Shown here one piece after another: positions 24,961 through 32,506 of a stretch of 32,848 bases of DNA. The first letter of the stretch is position 1; each line of letters opens with the position of its first letter. Both the position numbers and the translations under genes were made by a program. The notes beneath the pieces are model-generated. The model saw nothing but the letters and a program-made list of their open reading frames with translations, did not search any database and was not told where the DNA came from. The stretch comes from JAJTFA01 sp044351265 (GTDB lineage Bacteria > Bacteroidota > Bacteroidia > UKL13-3), in assembly GCA_044351265.1 (NCBI GenBank), contig JBILGC010000020.1:1-32848 (forward strand), read 5' to 3'.

Positions 24961-27900
24961 TTATGATAACATTTCAAGAATCTCATCAATATCAATCGAC
25001 TTGATAAAACTTTCTTCTGTGGTAATAATGGCGCTTGCCAGTTCCTTCTTTTTATGTTGCAATGCCAGAATTTTTTCTTCAACTGTATCTTTAGAAATGA
25101 ACTTATAAGTAAATACAATTTTATCCTGGCCGATGCGGTGTGTGCGATCAATGGCTTGCTGCTCAACTGCTGGATTCCACCAAGGGTCAACAATAAACAC
25201 ATAATCTGCTGCAGTTAAATTCAGGCCAACACCTCCTGCTTTCAGCGATATGAGGAAAAACTGAATGCCTGATTCTTGCTGAAAAGCCTCAACAGCCTTT
25301 TGTCTTTGTTCATTGCTCATGCTCCCATCCAAATAACTGTAACTCCAGCCTCTCTTGTCAAATTCGGTTCGGTAAATATCCAACTGTTTTACAAACTGCG
25401 AAAAAAGTAACACCTTATGGCCCTCTGCCTTCGCGGTTTCTGCCATGCGCAATACTTCATCAAATTTTCCTGAAACACCTTCAAATGTTTCATTGGTAAG
25501 CTTGGGATGATTTGCAATCTGACGTAGCTTAGTTAATCCCTGCAGTAAGGCAAATTGCGATTTGTTTAAACCTATTTCTTTTATGGATTTAAGGATTTCA
25601 TTTCTAAAGTACGATTTAACAGTTTCATAAGCATCTGCTTGTTCTTCACTCATGCTGCAATACACCACCTGTTCCATTTTTGGGGGTAATTCTTTTGCTA
25701 CCTGATCCTTGGTTCTGCGCAATATAAAAGGTTTTATAATGGCCTTTAGTTGCTGCATTTTATGAGCATCATTTGCTTTTTCAATAGGAGTAACAAATCT
25801 TTCAGTAAACGACTGAAGGCTGCCAACTAAACCTGGGTTGATGAATGATAGTTGACTCCAAAGCTCCTGAATACTGTTTTCAATAGGTGTACCTGTTAAT
25901 ACCAACTTGTGCGCTGCACGCAGTTGTTTAATAGCTCTTGAAGATAAGGAGTTTGGGTTTTTTATACTCTGGCTTTCGTCAAGTATTACATAGTTAAAAC
26001 TGAAGTCTTTTAGGATATCAACATCAACTCTTACTGTTCCGTAGGTGGTTATGATAAGGTCATACAATGCAAATAGCTTAGGATTCTTTTCCCGGTTAAT
26101 GCCTGTATATACTAAGGTTTTAATTCCAGGTGTAAATTTTTTTGATTCTTTGTGCCAGTTGTAAACCAATGAATTTGGTACAACAATAAGCGATGTTTTG
26201 TTAAAAGATTTTTGCGTATCAACTGAGGATTGTACTTTTTCCGGGTTATAGTCTGTCGATGCATCAGACCTAAACAAGCTCAATTGTGATTTATCTTCAT
26301 CACTTGTTTCTTCCAGCTTCTCAGATACATCTTGCTTCTTGCCTGATTGTTTAAAAAGTTCCTTTTCTTTTTGCAAAAGGGCCAGGGTTTGAATGGTTTT
26401 ACCTAACCCCATATCATCGGCAAGACAACCGCCAAATCCATTTTCCTTTAAAAAATAAAACCAGTCAAATCCTGCTTTTTGATAAGGCCTAAGTTCTCCT
26501 TTGAACTGCTCAGGCATTGGCATTTCTTTTATTTCATCTCCATAGGCCTTTATCTTTTGCAGTTTATCACTTAATCTCAAATAACGGCCACCATCATTTG
26601 TTAACTCCTCAATAAGGCCCACGTGATGTTTTTCAAGGCGAATCTCTTCTTCTAAGCTTGAGAACTCAAGCATACCTGCAAGATTACCAAACCATTCATC
26701 CGGTATAACTGCAATTAAACCATTAGGCAAAATAAATTCACGCTTGCCTTTCAGGATATTCTCCTTTAACGCTAGAAATGGAAATGTAAATTCACCAAAA
26801 GTAACATTCGCCTTAATATCAAACCAGTCCTTCTGCTCCTTAACCTCCAGTTTAATTTCTCTATTTCCTATAAAGTATTTGTTAAACTCATCGCTTTGCT
26901 CAATTGAAATTCCTTTCTCAGTTAAAACATTCGCATAATCATTCATCCACTCCAGAAATTCATATTTATTGGTGGTTTCCAGAGGAATTAATTGTTCGGC
27001 TATTTGGGTAATAACTTTAGCATGCAAAGTGAAATAAGCCCCACTTAATTGCTTTAGTCCAAGTTTCTCTATTTGATTTTTTTGCTCTTCTTCAAATTTT
27101 CTATCTCTCCTGATTCGTCTAAATAGATAGTTATCTCCTTTTTTTTCAACAAGTGCACAAACGTTATCTTGGGTTCCATATTCAAAAACTGCATTATTGT
27201 AGTTGAATGTAAGTTTTAAAGAAACATTGTCTCCTTCATACGGCTGAACCTTTAAAACTGCTATACCGGTAGCTTTTTCAGTCATTATCTGAAACCCCTC
27301 TGAATACACATCATATTTCTCTACCAAATGAGCAACAAACTTATTGAAGTAATTTTCTTCTGCATTTTTAGCTATCTGAATAAAGCGTTTGTTCAAAAAG
27401 GGTTGTAGCTTTTTGCCGTCTATTTCCTTTTCAAAATCAAACAGAACCTGATTTAAAAGCATCCATGCCGGTTGATTACTTATAATCTGTGAGCCTTTGT
27501 ACATAAACTCAACCCTTTCGCCTTTAAATTTAATTGTCGGGAAATAACGGGTTCCTTCCTCATTACGTCTGAAATGGAAAAGCACAGAGGCCTTTTCGTC
27601 AGCAACTGTAATGCTCTGCGATGTAGGATTATTATCGTTGCCCATTCTATAAATGGTTTTACCCCTAAGCAGATTCAGTGCCTTGTTCATTCGCTGTTCT
27701 ATGTATGGCCTAATCTTGTCATTCAATAGTTCTTTCGAACAATATTTATCATTGGTAAAGAACTCAGCAGTTTTAATTTTCTTCTTGCCATCGGTATAAA
27801 ATTTCCTGAAAACATGGTCATCATCCAACTCGTCCAGTATTTTAATAATTTCTTCATCTTGGACATCAATCATATTGCTGAAATAGGATGAGGTTTTTGA

Positions 27901-28038
27901 GAAAATTCGCTGGTGCGTAAGCGTAAATTTGCCCAGGCTGTTTTTTTGCACCACATGTGGTTCAATTATACATCCCAGATATGGGTGGTTTATAAGTGTA
28001 TAAACCAAATCAAATGGTTGTGTATTTACAACAAGCAA
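24961..28038 (-). CDS. SNF2-family DEAD/DEAH-box helicase
   Basis: This is a large 1025-residue Swi2/Snf2 ATPase. The N-terminal half (about 1-500) is a lineage-specific region with no motif I recognise. The ATPase core has LRPYQKAGFDW (516-526), Walker A DMGLGKT (542-548), DESQ (687-690), LTGTPIEN (714-721), and in the second lobe LLFSQFVKQLD, LKAGGVGLNLTAADYVFIVDPWWNP and QAIDRTHRIGQ. An acidic, probably disordered insert at about 557-612, between motifs I and Ia, contains QLSLF (585-589), a sliding-clamp-like motif. The role is presumably DNA translocation or remodelling at RNA polymerase or replication complexes; this is inference. The start is TTG 28038. An exact -7 element (28036-28043, minus) overlaps it, so a TTG at codon 11 is a possible alternative. 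Confidence 0.93.
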   Translation of the reverse strand: MLVVNTQPFDLVYTLINHPYLGCIIEPHVVQKNSLGKFTLTHQRIFSKTSSYFSNMIDVQDEEIIKILDELDDDHVFRKFYTDGKKKIKTAEFFTNDKYCSKELLNDKIRPYIEQRMNKALNLLRGKTIYRMGNDNNPTSQSITVADEKASVLFHFRRNEEGTRYFPTIKFKGERVEFMYKGSQIISNQPAWMLLNQVLFDFEKEIDGKKLQPFLNKRFIQIAKNAEENYFNKFVAHLVEKYDVYSEGFQIMTEKATGIAVLKVQPYEGDNVSLKLTFNYNNAVFEYGTQDNVCALVEKKGDNYLFRRIRRDRKFEEEQKNQIEKLGLKQLSGAYFTLHAKVITQIAEQLIPLETTNKYEFLEWMNDYANVLTEKGISIEQSDEFNKYFIGNREIKLEVKEQKDWFDIKANVTFGEFTFPFLALKENILKGKREFILPNGLIAVIPDEWFGNLAGMLEFSSLEEEIRLEKHHVGLIEELTNDGGRYLRLSDKLQKIKAYGDEIKEMPMPEQFKGELRPYQKAGFDWFYFLKENGFGGCLADDMGLGKTIQTLALLQKEKELFKQSGKKQDVSEKLEETSDEDKSQLSLFRSDASTDYNPEKVQSSVDTQKSFNKTSLIVVPNSLVYNWHKESKKFTPGIKTLVYTGINREKNPKLFALYDLIITTYGTVRVDVDILKDFSFNYVILDESQSIKNPNSLSSRAIKQLRAAHKLVLTGTPIENSIQELWSQLSFINPGLVGSLQSFTERFVTPIEKANDAHKMQQLKAIIKPFILRRTKDQVAKELPPKMEQVVYCSMSEEQADAYETVKSYFRNEILKSIKEIGLNKSQFALLQGLTKLRQIANHPKLTNETFEGVSGKFDEVLRMAETAKAEGHKVLLFSQFVKQLDIYRTEFDKRGWSYSYLDGSMSNEQRQKAVEAFQQESGIQFFLISLKAGGVGLNLTAADYVFIVDPWWNPAVEQQAIDRTHRIGQDKIVFTYKFISKDTVEEKILALQHKKKELASAIITTEESFIKSIDIDEILEMLS

Positions 28039-28107
28039 AATTATCCCAAATAAATGGGAGTAAAGTTATTGATTTGGGTTATATAAAGAAAATTTTACAG
28101 AAAAAAA

Positions 28108-28905
28108 TTAAAAGGAAATTTCCCCTTTAAATACAAATTCCGCAGGCCCCTCAAGCCATATATCTGTAAAGCATGCAGGTTTTTGGAGGTACCTAAAGGT
28201 AACTGCTAGTTTACCACCCGGAGTTTCTACCTCTATGCGATGGTTACCTTCTGAGAAATTATTAAATAGGGCAGAACACAATACAGCTGCGGTAACGCCT
28301 GTGCCACAGCTTAGTGTTTCATCTTCTATACCTCTCTCAAACGTGCGCATACTAATTTCATTGGGCTGTGTACAGTTAATGAAATTAACATTAATGCCTT
28401 CATTATTAAATTCAGAATTGTGCCTAATGCTTTTAGCCAATTTAATTAGGTCTAATTCAGCTACGGGGGTATTGGTGAATGAGACATAATGAGGGGAACC
28501 TGTATTTAGCACAAAATCATTTTCTTTTCTTGCCGAAACAGATTTTACATCCTGCATTTTAAGTTTAACAAGTGGAGGATGTATGATGGCTTCGTGCCAA
28601 CCATCTGTAGCCATAAATCTCGTATTTGCTGAAACAATTTTCTCATGAAATGCGAACGCTGCAATGCAGCGACCTCCATTGCCACACATGCTACTTTCTC
28701 GGCCATCGCAATTAAAATACTTCATGAAAAAATCTCCATCTGTTTGAGGTTGAAGCAGTATGAAGCCATCGGCTCCTATGCCAAATCTTCTGTTACAAAG
28801 TCGAGCAATTAGAGATATATTGTTAGATGGAAACTGAAGGTTGCGGTCGTCAATGATGATGAAGTCATTACCTGCACCCTGGTATTTGTAAAACTCAGAA
28901 ATCAA
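28108..28905 (-). CDS. dapF: Diaminopimelate epimerase, TTG start
   Basis: DapF interconverts LL- and meso-diaminopimelate for lysine and peptidoglycan. The 265 residues contain FYKYQGAGNDFIIID at the N-terminus and the two cysteine boxes MCGNGGRC with C74 and ETLSCGTGVTAAV with C200, the acid/base pair. GIGADG and NTGSPHYV are also present. The start codon is TTG at 28905, overlapping the stop of the upstream gene as TTGA (4 bases shared), so translation is probably coupled. The next ATG-coded methionine, M61, lies far inside the conserved fold, so the TTG start is firm. Confidence 0.96.
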   Translation of the reverse strand: MISEFYKYQGAGNDFIIIDDRNLQFPSNNISLIARLCNRRFGIGADGFILLQPQTDGDFFMKYFNCDGRESSMCGNGGRCIAAFAFHEKIVSANTRFMATDGWHEAIIHPPLVKLKMQDVKSVSARKENDFVLNTGSPHYVSFTNTPVAELDLIKLAKSIRHNSEFNNEGINVNFINCTQPNEISMRTFERGIEDETLSCGTGVTAAVLCSALFNNFSEGNHRIEVETPGGKLAVTFRYLQKPACFTDIWLEGPAEFVFKGEISF

Positions 28906-29768
28906 AATTTATGAAATTCGTTGTCTTTGATAAGCTTCGCTGAAAAGCCGTCATTGAGTTTGAGAGAGATTTCTTTCTTTTCTATGTATAAGCTTACGGC
29001 ATATGGTTTATCAAAACCATACAGCACTAATTTTTTCCCATTAAAACTATATCCTTTATAGTTCACAGGTGATTTCCAAAATTCAACCAATACAGGATTA
29101 TCTGTATGCAACTTGCCTTGAGAAATTCTTGAGTAGGTAAGATTGGTGATACTATCATTGTTCATTGAATCTGCTCTGCTCTTTACAACCTTGAAGCGTA
29201 ACTCATATACTTCTTTTTCTATTGGGGCCAGAAAAGTATCGTGCAATATTATATCAGCTTTAATCTTATTGTTTGGAGCTGTTTTTTTATCGGTGGTATT
29301 CGAAGAAACGGATGCTACTTTATTGTTGTAACTAAGCAATGCATCTTCCAGTTCTATTTCTTCAGGTTGGGTAATGATGCTGCTTGATTGAGACCCATTG
29401 TTTGGTTTGTTGCCAAATACAGGTAGCTTATCCCATAACTTTCGCTCTTTTAGTTTATTATGTTTTTCAAGCGATTCGTTTGATAGCTTGAGCTTTTCGT
29501 TATTTATGTAGTAATTAACTGTAAGGGCAATACCTGTAATTGAAATCAGTAAATACATTGCAGAAAGAAGTTTTTTGTTTAATGAAGTTTCTTCACTAAC
29601 GCCAACTGAATTTTTCAATTGGGCCACTCTGTTCTTTTTGTATTCATTAAAAGCACTTCTGAGGTTGGCATCCTCTGACAATTTTTCCACGAAACTATTT
29701 TTATCTGATTCAGACAATTCGTCTCTCAGATACTTTTCAAAATAATATTGATGTTTGTCGTGGCCCAT
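28902..29768 (-). CDS. Membrane-anchored protein of unknown function with anti-sigma-like N-terminus
   Basis: I do not recognise a family for this 288-residue protein. Residues 1-50 (FEKYLRDELSESDKNSFVEKLSEDANLRSAFNEYK) have the helix pattern of the cytoplasmic segment of Bacteroidota FecR-type anti-sigma or Mrp-like proteins (LxxELSxxE..F...L..D..L...F..YK). One transmembrane helix follows at about 67-88, then a coiled or charged linker, a Ser/Asn-rich low-complexity stretch (about 115-165), and a C-terminal beta-rich domain (about 170-288) with FWKSPVNYKGYSFNGKKLVLYG. It would sit in the inner membrane with the C-terminus outside. No sigma factor is adjacent. It is coupled to dapF by a 4-base overlap and divergent from htrA, but neither gives a clear function. 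Confidence 0.75.
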   Translation of the reverse strand: MGHDKHQYYFEKYLRDELSESDKNSFVEKLSEDANLRSAFNEYKKNRVAQLKNSVGVSEETSLNKKLLSAMYLLISITGIALTVNYYINNEKLKLSNESLEKHNKLKERKLWDKLPVFGNKPNNGSQSSSIITQPEEIELEDALLSYNNKVASVSSNTTDKKTAPNNKIKADIILHDTFLAPIEKEVYELRFKVVKSRADSMNNDSITNLTYSRISQGKLHTDNPVLVEFWKSPVNYKGYSFNGKKLVLYGFDKPYAVSLYIEKKEISLKLNDGFSAKLIKDNEFHKF

Positions 29769-29901
29769 GTAATTAACAAAGTTGCAGTATTTTTTTGAAT
29801 CTACACAATTCCAGACCAGCTTTTTTCGTTTGGAGTTATATTATAAATCGAATTGGCTTGGAACAATTTTTGCCACTAAATCACAAAATTCGAGAAAAAG
29901 T

Positions 29902-31374
29902 ATGTTGAAACGGTACATTACATTTTTTGCTGTTGCGGCTCTGGGTGGCCTAACAGCATTAGGAATCAGCAAATTATTCTCCGATTCGCAAGGAGCGGTA
30001 TTGCAACAAGAAAGAATGGCACGATTTGCCGGTTTGAGTGAGTCTTCGGCACGTCCTGATTTTGTAGAAGTAGCTGATTTAGTGACACCTACGGTTGTTC
30101 ACATCATCACTCAAGTTGAAGTAAAACAAGTTGAAAGTCAGCGTGAAATCAATCCTTTTGATTTTTTTAACGGCCCCGGTTTTAGATTTGAGATGCCAGA
30201 GTCTGGTCCCCGCTCAGGTTCCGGTTCCGGTGTAATAATAAGTCAGGATGGTTATGTGGTAACCAATAACCACGTCATTGAAGGGGCCAGTAAAATCAAA
30301 GTTATTTTAAATGATAAGCGCCAATATGATGCAGATTTAATAGGAAGAGACCCCAATACAGATTTAGCCCTTCTTAGAATAGATGAAAATAACCTGCCAT
30401 ACGCACTGGTAGGCAATTCTGATGATGTAAAAGTTGGGCAGTGGGTGCTTGCGGTTGGAAATCCTTTTAACCTCACCTCAACGGTTACCGCGGGCATTAT
30501 AAGCGCAAAGGGACGAAACTTAAATTTGTTAAAAGACCCTAGAAGAGCAGAAACTCAATATTCAATTGAATCTTTTATTCAAACAGATGCAGCTGTTAAT
30601 CCAGGCAATAGCGGAGGCGCTTTGGTAAGTTCAGATGGTAAGCTGGTTGGTATTAATACAGCCATTGCTTCTCAAACCGGTGCATATTCAGGTTACTCCT
30701 TTGCAGTCCCATCAAACCTTATGAAAAAAATTATTGAAGATCTTTTAAAATATGGCGAAGTTCAGCGTGGATTTTTAGGTGTACAGATTGCGGATGTGAA
30801 TGCTGAATTGGCAGATAAAGAAGGCTTAAAAGAAGTTAGAGGCGTATTTATTGCAAAAGTTAACTCAAATAGCGCTGCTGAAGACGCAGGATTAAAGGAT
30901 AAGGATGTTATTCTGAGCATTGATGATGTAAAAGTAAATTCTTCTTCAGAGCTGCAGGAACAAGTTGGAAAACGCAATCCGGGAGATAAGTTAAAACTGA
31001 TAGTTTCAAGAGATGGTAAGGAGAAAATATTTTTTGTAACTCTTAAAAGCAGGGATGGTAAAACAACTTTAGATGTGGAAGAGAAAAAAGATTTTAACAA
31101 GTTACTTGATACCGAGTTTGAATCAATCAGTAGAGATGAGCGTTTGAAATTGAAGATCTCAGGTGGTGTTAAGGTTAAAAAAGTGGGATCAAAAAGTATT
31201 TTGAAAAAAGCCGGTATTCCTGATGGCTTTGTTCTAACCGCTATTGATAAAACACCAATAAGTACCACAACAGAGGTTAAAAAGTTATTGGAAGAAAAAA
31301 AGGGCGGTGTATTATTTGAGGGTATTAATCCCGATGGATCCCGCGGATATTTCGGATTTGGAATAGAGAAGTAG
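29902..31374 (+). CDS. htrA: HtrA/DegQ-like periplasmic serine protease
   Basis: From ATG 29902 the protein has 490 residues, starting MLKRYITFFAVAALGGLTALG, a signal peptide or anchor. The trypsin-like domain has the catalytic triad H124 (VTNNHVIEG), D154 (RDPNTDLALL) and S237 (NPGNSGGALV). A first PDZ domain covers about 270-360 (RGFLGVQIADVNAELADKEG, with SAAEDAGLKDKDVILSIDDV). A second, more diverged PDZ covers about 400-490. Such proteins degrade or refold damaged envelope proteins. The frame stays open to a TTG 40 codons upstream, but that extension has no signal-peptide character and is rejected. It converges with mce with no gap between the stop codons. Confidence 0.95.
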   Translation: MLKRYITFFAVAALGGLTALGISKLFSDSQGAVLQQERMARFAGLSESSARPDFVEVADLVTPTVVHIITQVEVKQVESQREINPFDFFNGPGFRFEMPESGPRSGSGSGVIISQDGYVVTNNHVIEGASKIKVILNDKRQYDADLIGRDPNTDLALLRIDENNLPYALVGNSDDVKVGQWVLAVGNPFNLTSTVTAGIISAKGRNLNLLKDPRRAETQYSIESFIQTDAAVNPGNSGGALVSSDGKLVGINTAIASQTGAYSGYSFAVPSNLMKKIIEDLLKYGEVQRGFLGVQIADVNAELADKEGLKEVRGVFIAKVNSNSAAEDAGLKDKDVILSIDDVKVNSSSELQEQVGKRNPGDKLKLIVSRDGKEKIFFVTLKSRDGKTTLDVEEKKDFNKLLDTEFESISRDERLKLKISGGVKVKKVGSKSILKKAGIPDGFVLTAIDKTPISTTTEVKKLLEEKKGGVLFEGINPDGSRGYFGFGIEK

Positions 31375-31779
31375 CTATTTGATTTCCTGACAAAGCTCTA
31401 TCAATACCCCATTGGTTGATTTCGGATGAAGGAAGGCAATCAGTTTATTATCTGCTCCTTTTTTTGGATGCTCATTTATAAACTGAAAGCCTTCTTTTTT
31501 TAACCTTTCCATCTCTGTTGAAATATCATCGACTTCGTAAGCTATATGATGCATTCCTTCACCCTTGTTTTCAATAAATTTCGCAATCGCACAATCAGGG
31601 GATGTTGCCTCCAGTAATTCAATTTTATTAGGACCAATTTGATAGAAGATTGTTTTTACATGCTCACTCTCTACCACTTCTGTTTTATAAGGTTCAGTTT
31701 GGAATAATAAGTTAAAAAGTGTCACCGAATTTTTTGCATTTTTAACGGCAATACCTATATGTTCTATTTTATTAAACAT
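31375..31779 (-). CDS. mce: Methylmalonyl-CoA epimerase
   Basis: The 134-residue vicinal-oxygen-chelate protein has paired beta-alpha-beta-beta modules. Metal-site residues fit the epimerase: H7 (IEHIGIAV), H78 (GMHHIAYEVDDI), E128 (LIELC), with E54 in KIELLEA. The segments GEGMHHIAYEVDDI and HPKSTNGVLIELCQ are characteristic. It interconverts R- and S-methylmalonyl-CoA between propionyl-CoA carboxylase and methylmalonyl-CoA mutase. A -7 element (TACATTTG, minus strand) ends only 4 bases before the ATG, so the transcript may be nearly leaderless. DUF983 lies upstream with a 40-base gap. Confidence 0.95.
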   Translation of the reverse strand: MFNKIEHIGIAVKNAKNSVTLFNLLFQTEPYKTEVVESEHVKTIFYQIGPNKIELLEATSPDCAIAKFIENKGEGMHHIAYEVDDISTEMERLKKEGFQFINEHPKKGADNKLIAFLHPKSTNGVLIELCQEIK

Positions 31780-31783
31780 AACA

Positions 31784-31791
31784 CAAATGTA
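31784..31791 (-). promoter_or_regulatory. Putative -7 promoter element very close to the mce start
   Basis: The minus strand reads TACATTTG, an exact TAnnTTTG match, with 4 bases between it and the ATG at 31779. If used, transcription would begin at or within a base or two of the start codon. Confidence 0.45.
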
Positions 31792-31819
31792 AAGAATGTG
31801 GGTTAACTAAAATAACAGA

Positions 31820-32212
31820 CTATTTGTTTGCCATTTTTGCATCAAACCTTATCGGTGAAAACCAATACAACATCATAATGCGAGCGTAACGATAGGTGAG
31901 GGGAGAAGCAAGTATAAACGCAGGAATGATAATGGCCATGTACACCCAAAAATCCGGGTCATCAAGCAAAATTAGCGTGGCTCCGCCCAGTATTATTAAA
32001 ATTGCACAGGATATGGCATAGCTTACATACATGGCACCCCAGTAAAAGCCGGGCTCAATTTCAAAGTGTAGTTTACAAACTGGACATTCATTAAACATTT
32101 CAGTAAATTTAGAGGAGAATGCAGGCTTTGAAAACATCTTACCACTTTGGCATCGCGGACATTTACCTTTAAACATGGCATGCCATTTACCAGGGGTGTA
32201 CTTATCGCACAT
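31820..32212 (-). CDS. DUF983-family zinc-ribbon membrane protein
   Basis: The 130-residue protein has two CPxC pairs, C18-P-R-C21 and C43-P-V-C46, forming a probable zinc ribbon. ECPVCKLHFEIEPGFYWGAMYVSYA then leads into two transmembrane helices (about 57-80 and 88-107). This matches the DUF983 family, often found beside cytochrome oxidase assembly genes. The molecular function is not established. Its ATG directly follows the stop of the CPMC gene (no gap), so the two are coupled. Confidence 0.88.
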   Translation of the reverse strand: MCDKYTPGKWHAMFKGKCPRCQSGKMFSKPAFSSKFTEMFNECPVCKLHFEIEPGFYWGAMYVSYAISCAILIILGGATLILLDDPDFWVYMAIIIPAFILASPLTYRYARIMMLYWFSPIRFDAKMANK

Positions 32213-32461
32213 TTATAGAGAGGCTAATTTTTTTCTTTTCTGTATACGAGAGTTGCGATACCAAATAATGCCGAATATAGCTGCTATGGTGTATGGTAAA
32301 GCAAGTAAATACAAAATACCATTGTTAAGTGAACTTCCAACTGAAGAGCCATTATCTCTTGCACTGCTTAAAGCTGTTTTACACATTGGGCATTGTGCAA
32401 GTAAATCTTGGCTTAATAAAACCATGCATAAGATGGTGATTATTGTAATTGCCTTTTTCAT
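32213..32461 (-). CDS. Small secreted CPMC-motif membrane protein
   Basis: From ATG 32461 the product has 82 residues. It has a signal peptide (MKKAITIITILCMVLLSQDLLAQ), then CPMC at residues 24-27 immediately after the likely cleavage site, a Ser/Asn-rich linker, one transmembrane helix (about 47-68) and a basic tail. The CxxC pair would face the periplasm and could bind copper or act in redox chemistry; this is inference. An in-frame ATG 12 codons upstream (32497) is less likely because it spoils the signal peptide. Short proteins of this type commonly sit near DUF420 and oxidase genes in the phylum, to my knowledge. A -7 element ends 5 bases before the ATG. Confidence 0.8.
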   Translation of the reverse strand: MKKAITIITILCMVLLSQDLLAQCPMCKTALSSARDNGSSVGSSLNNGILYLLALPYTIAAIFGIIWYRNSRIQKRKKLASL

Positions 32462-32466
32462 ATGAG

Positions 32467-32474
32467 CAAATATA
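32467..32474 (-). promoter_or_regulatory. Putative -7 promoter element very close to the CPMC gene start
   Basis: The minus strand reads TATATTTG, an exact TAnnTTTG match, 5 bases before the ATG at 32461. It lies in the 45-base gap after the DUF420 gene, so the CPMC-DUF983 pair may have its own start in addition to read-through. Confidence 0.4.
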
Positions 32475-32506
32475 TGAGAGATTATAAAATACCTCAATGA
32501 TTAAAG

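Noticed and set aside
26620..26640. CCCACGTGATG within the SNF2 gene as a possible parS
   Set aside because: Only the central CACGTG matches; the flanks do not fit and it lies in coding sequence.
29782..29901. 40-residue N-terminal extension of HtrA from a TTG
   Set aside because: The extension lacks signal-peptide character, while ATG 29902 gives a typical export signal.
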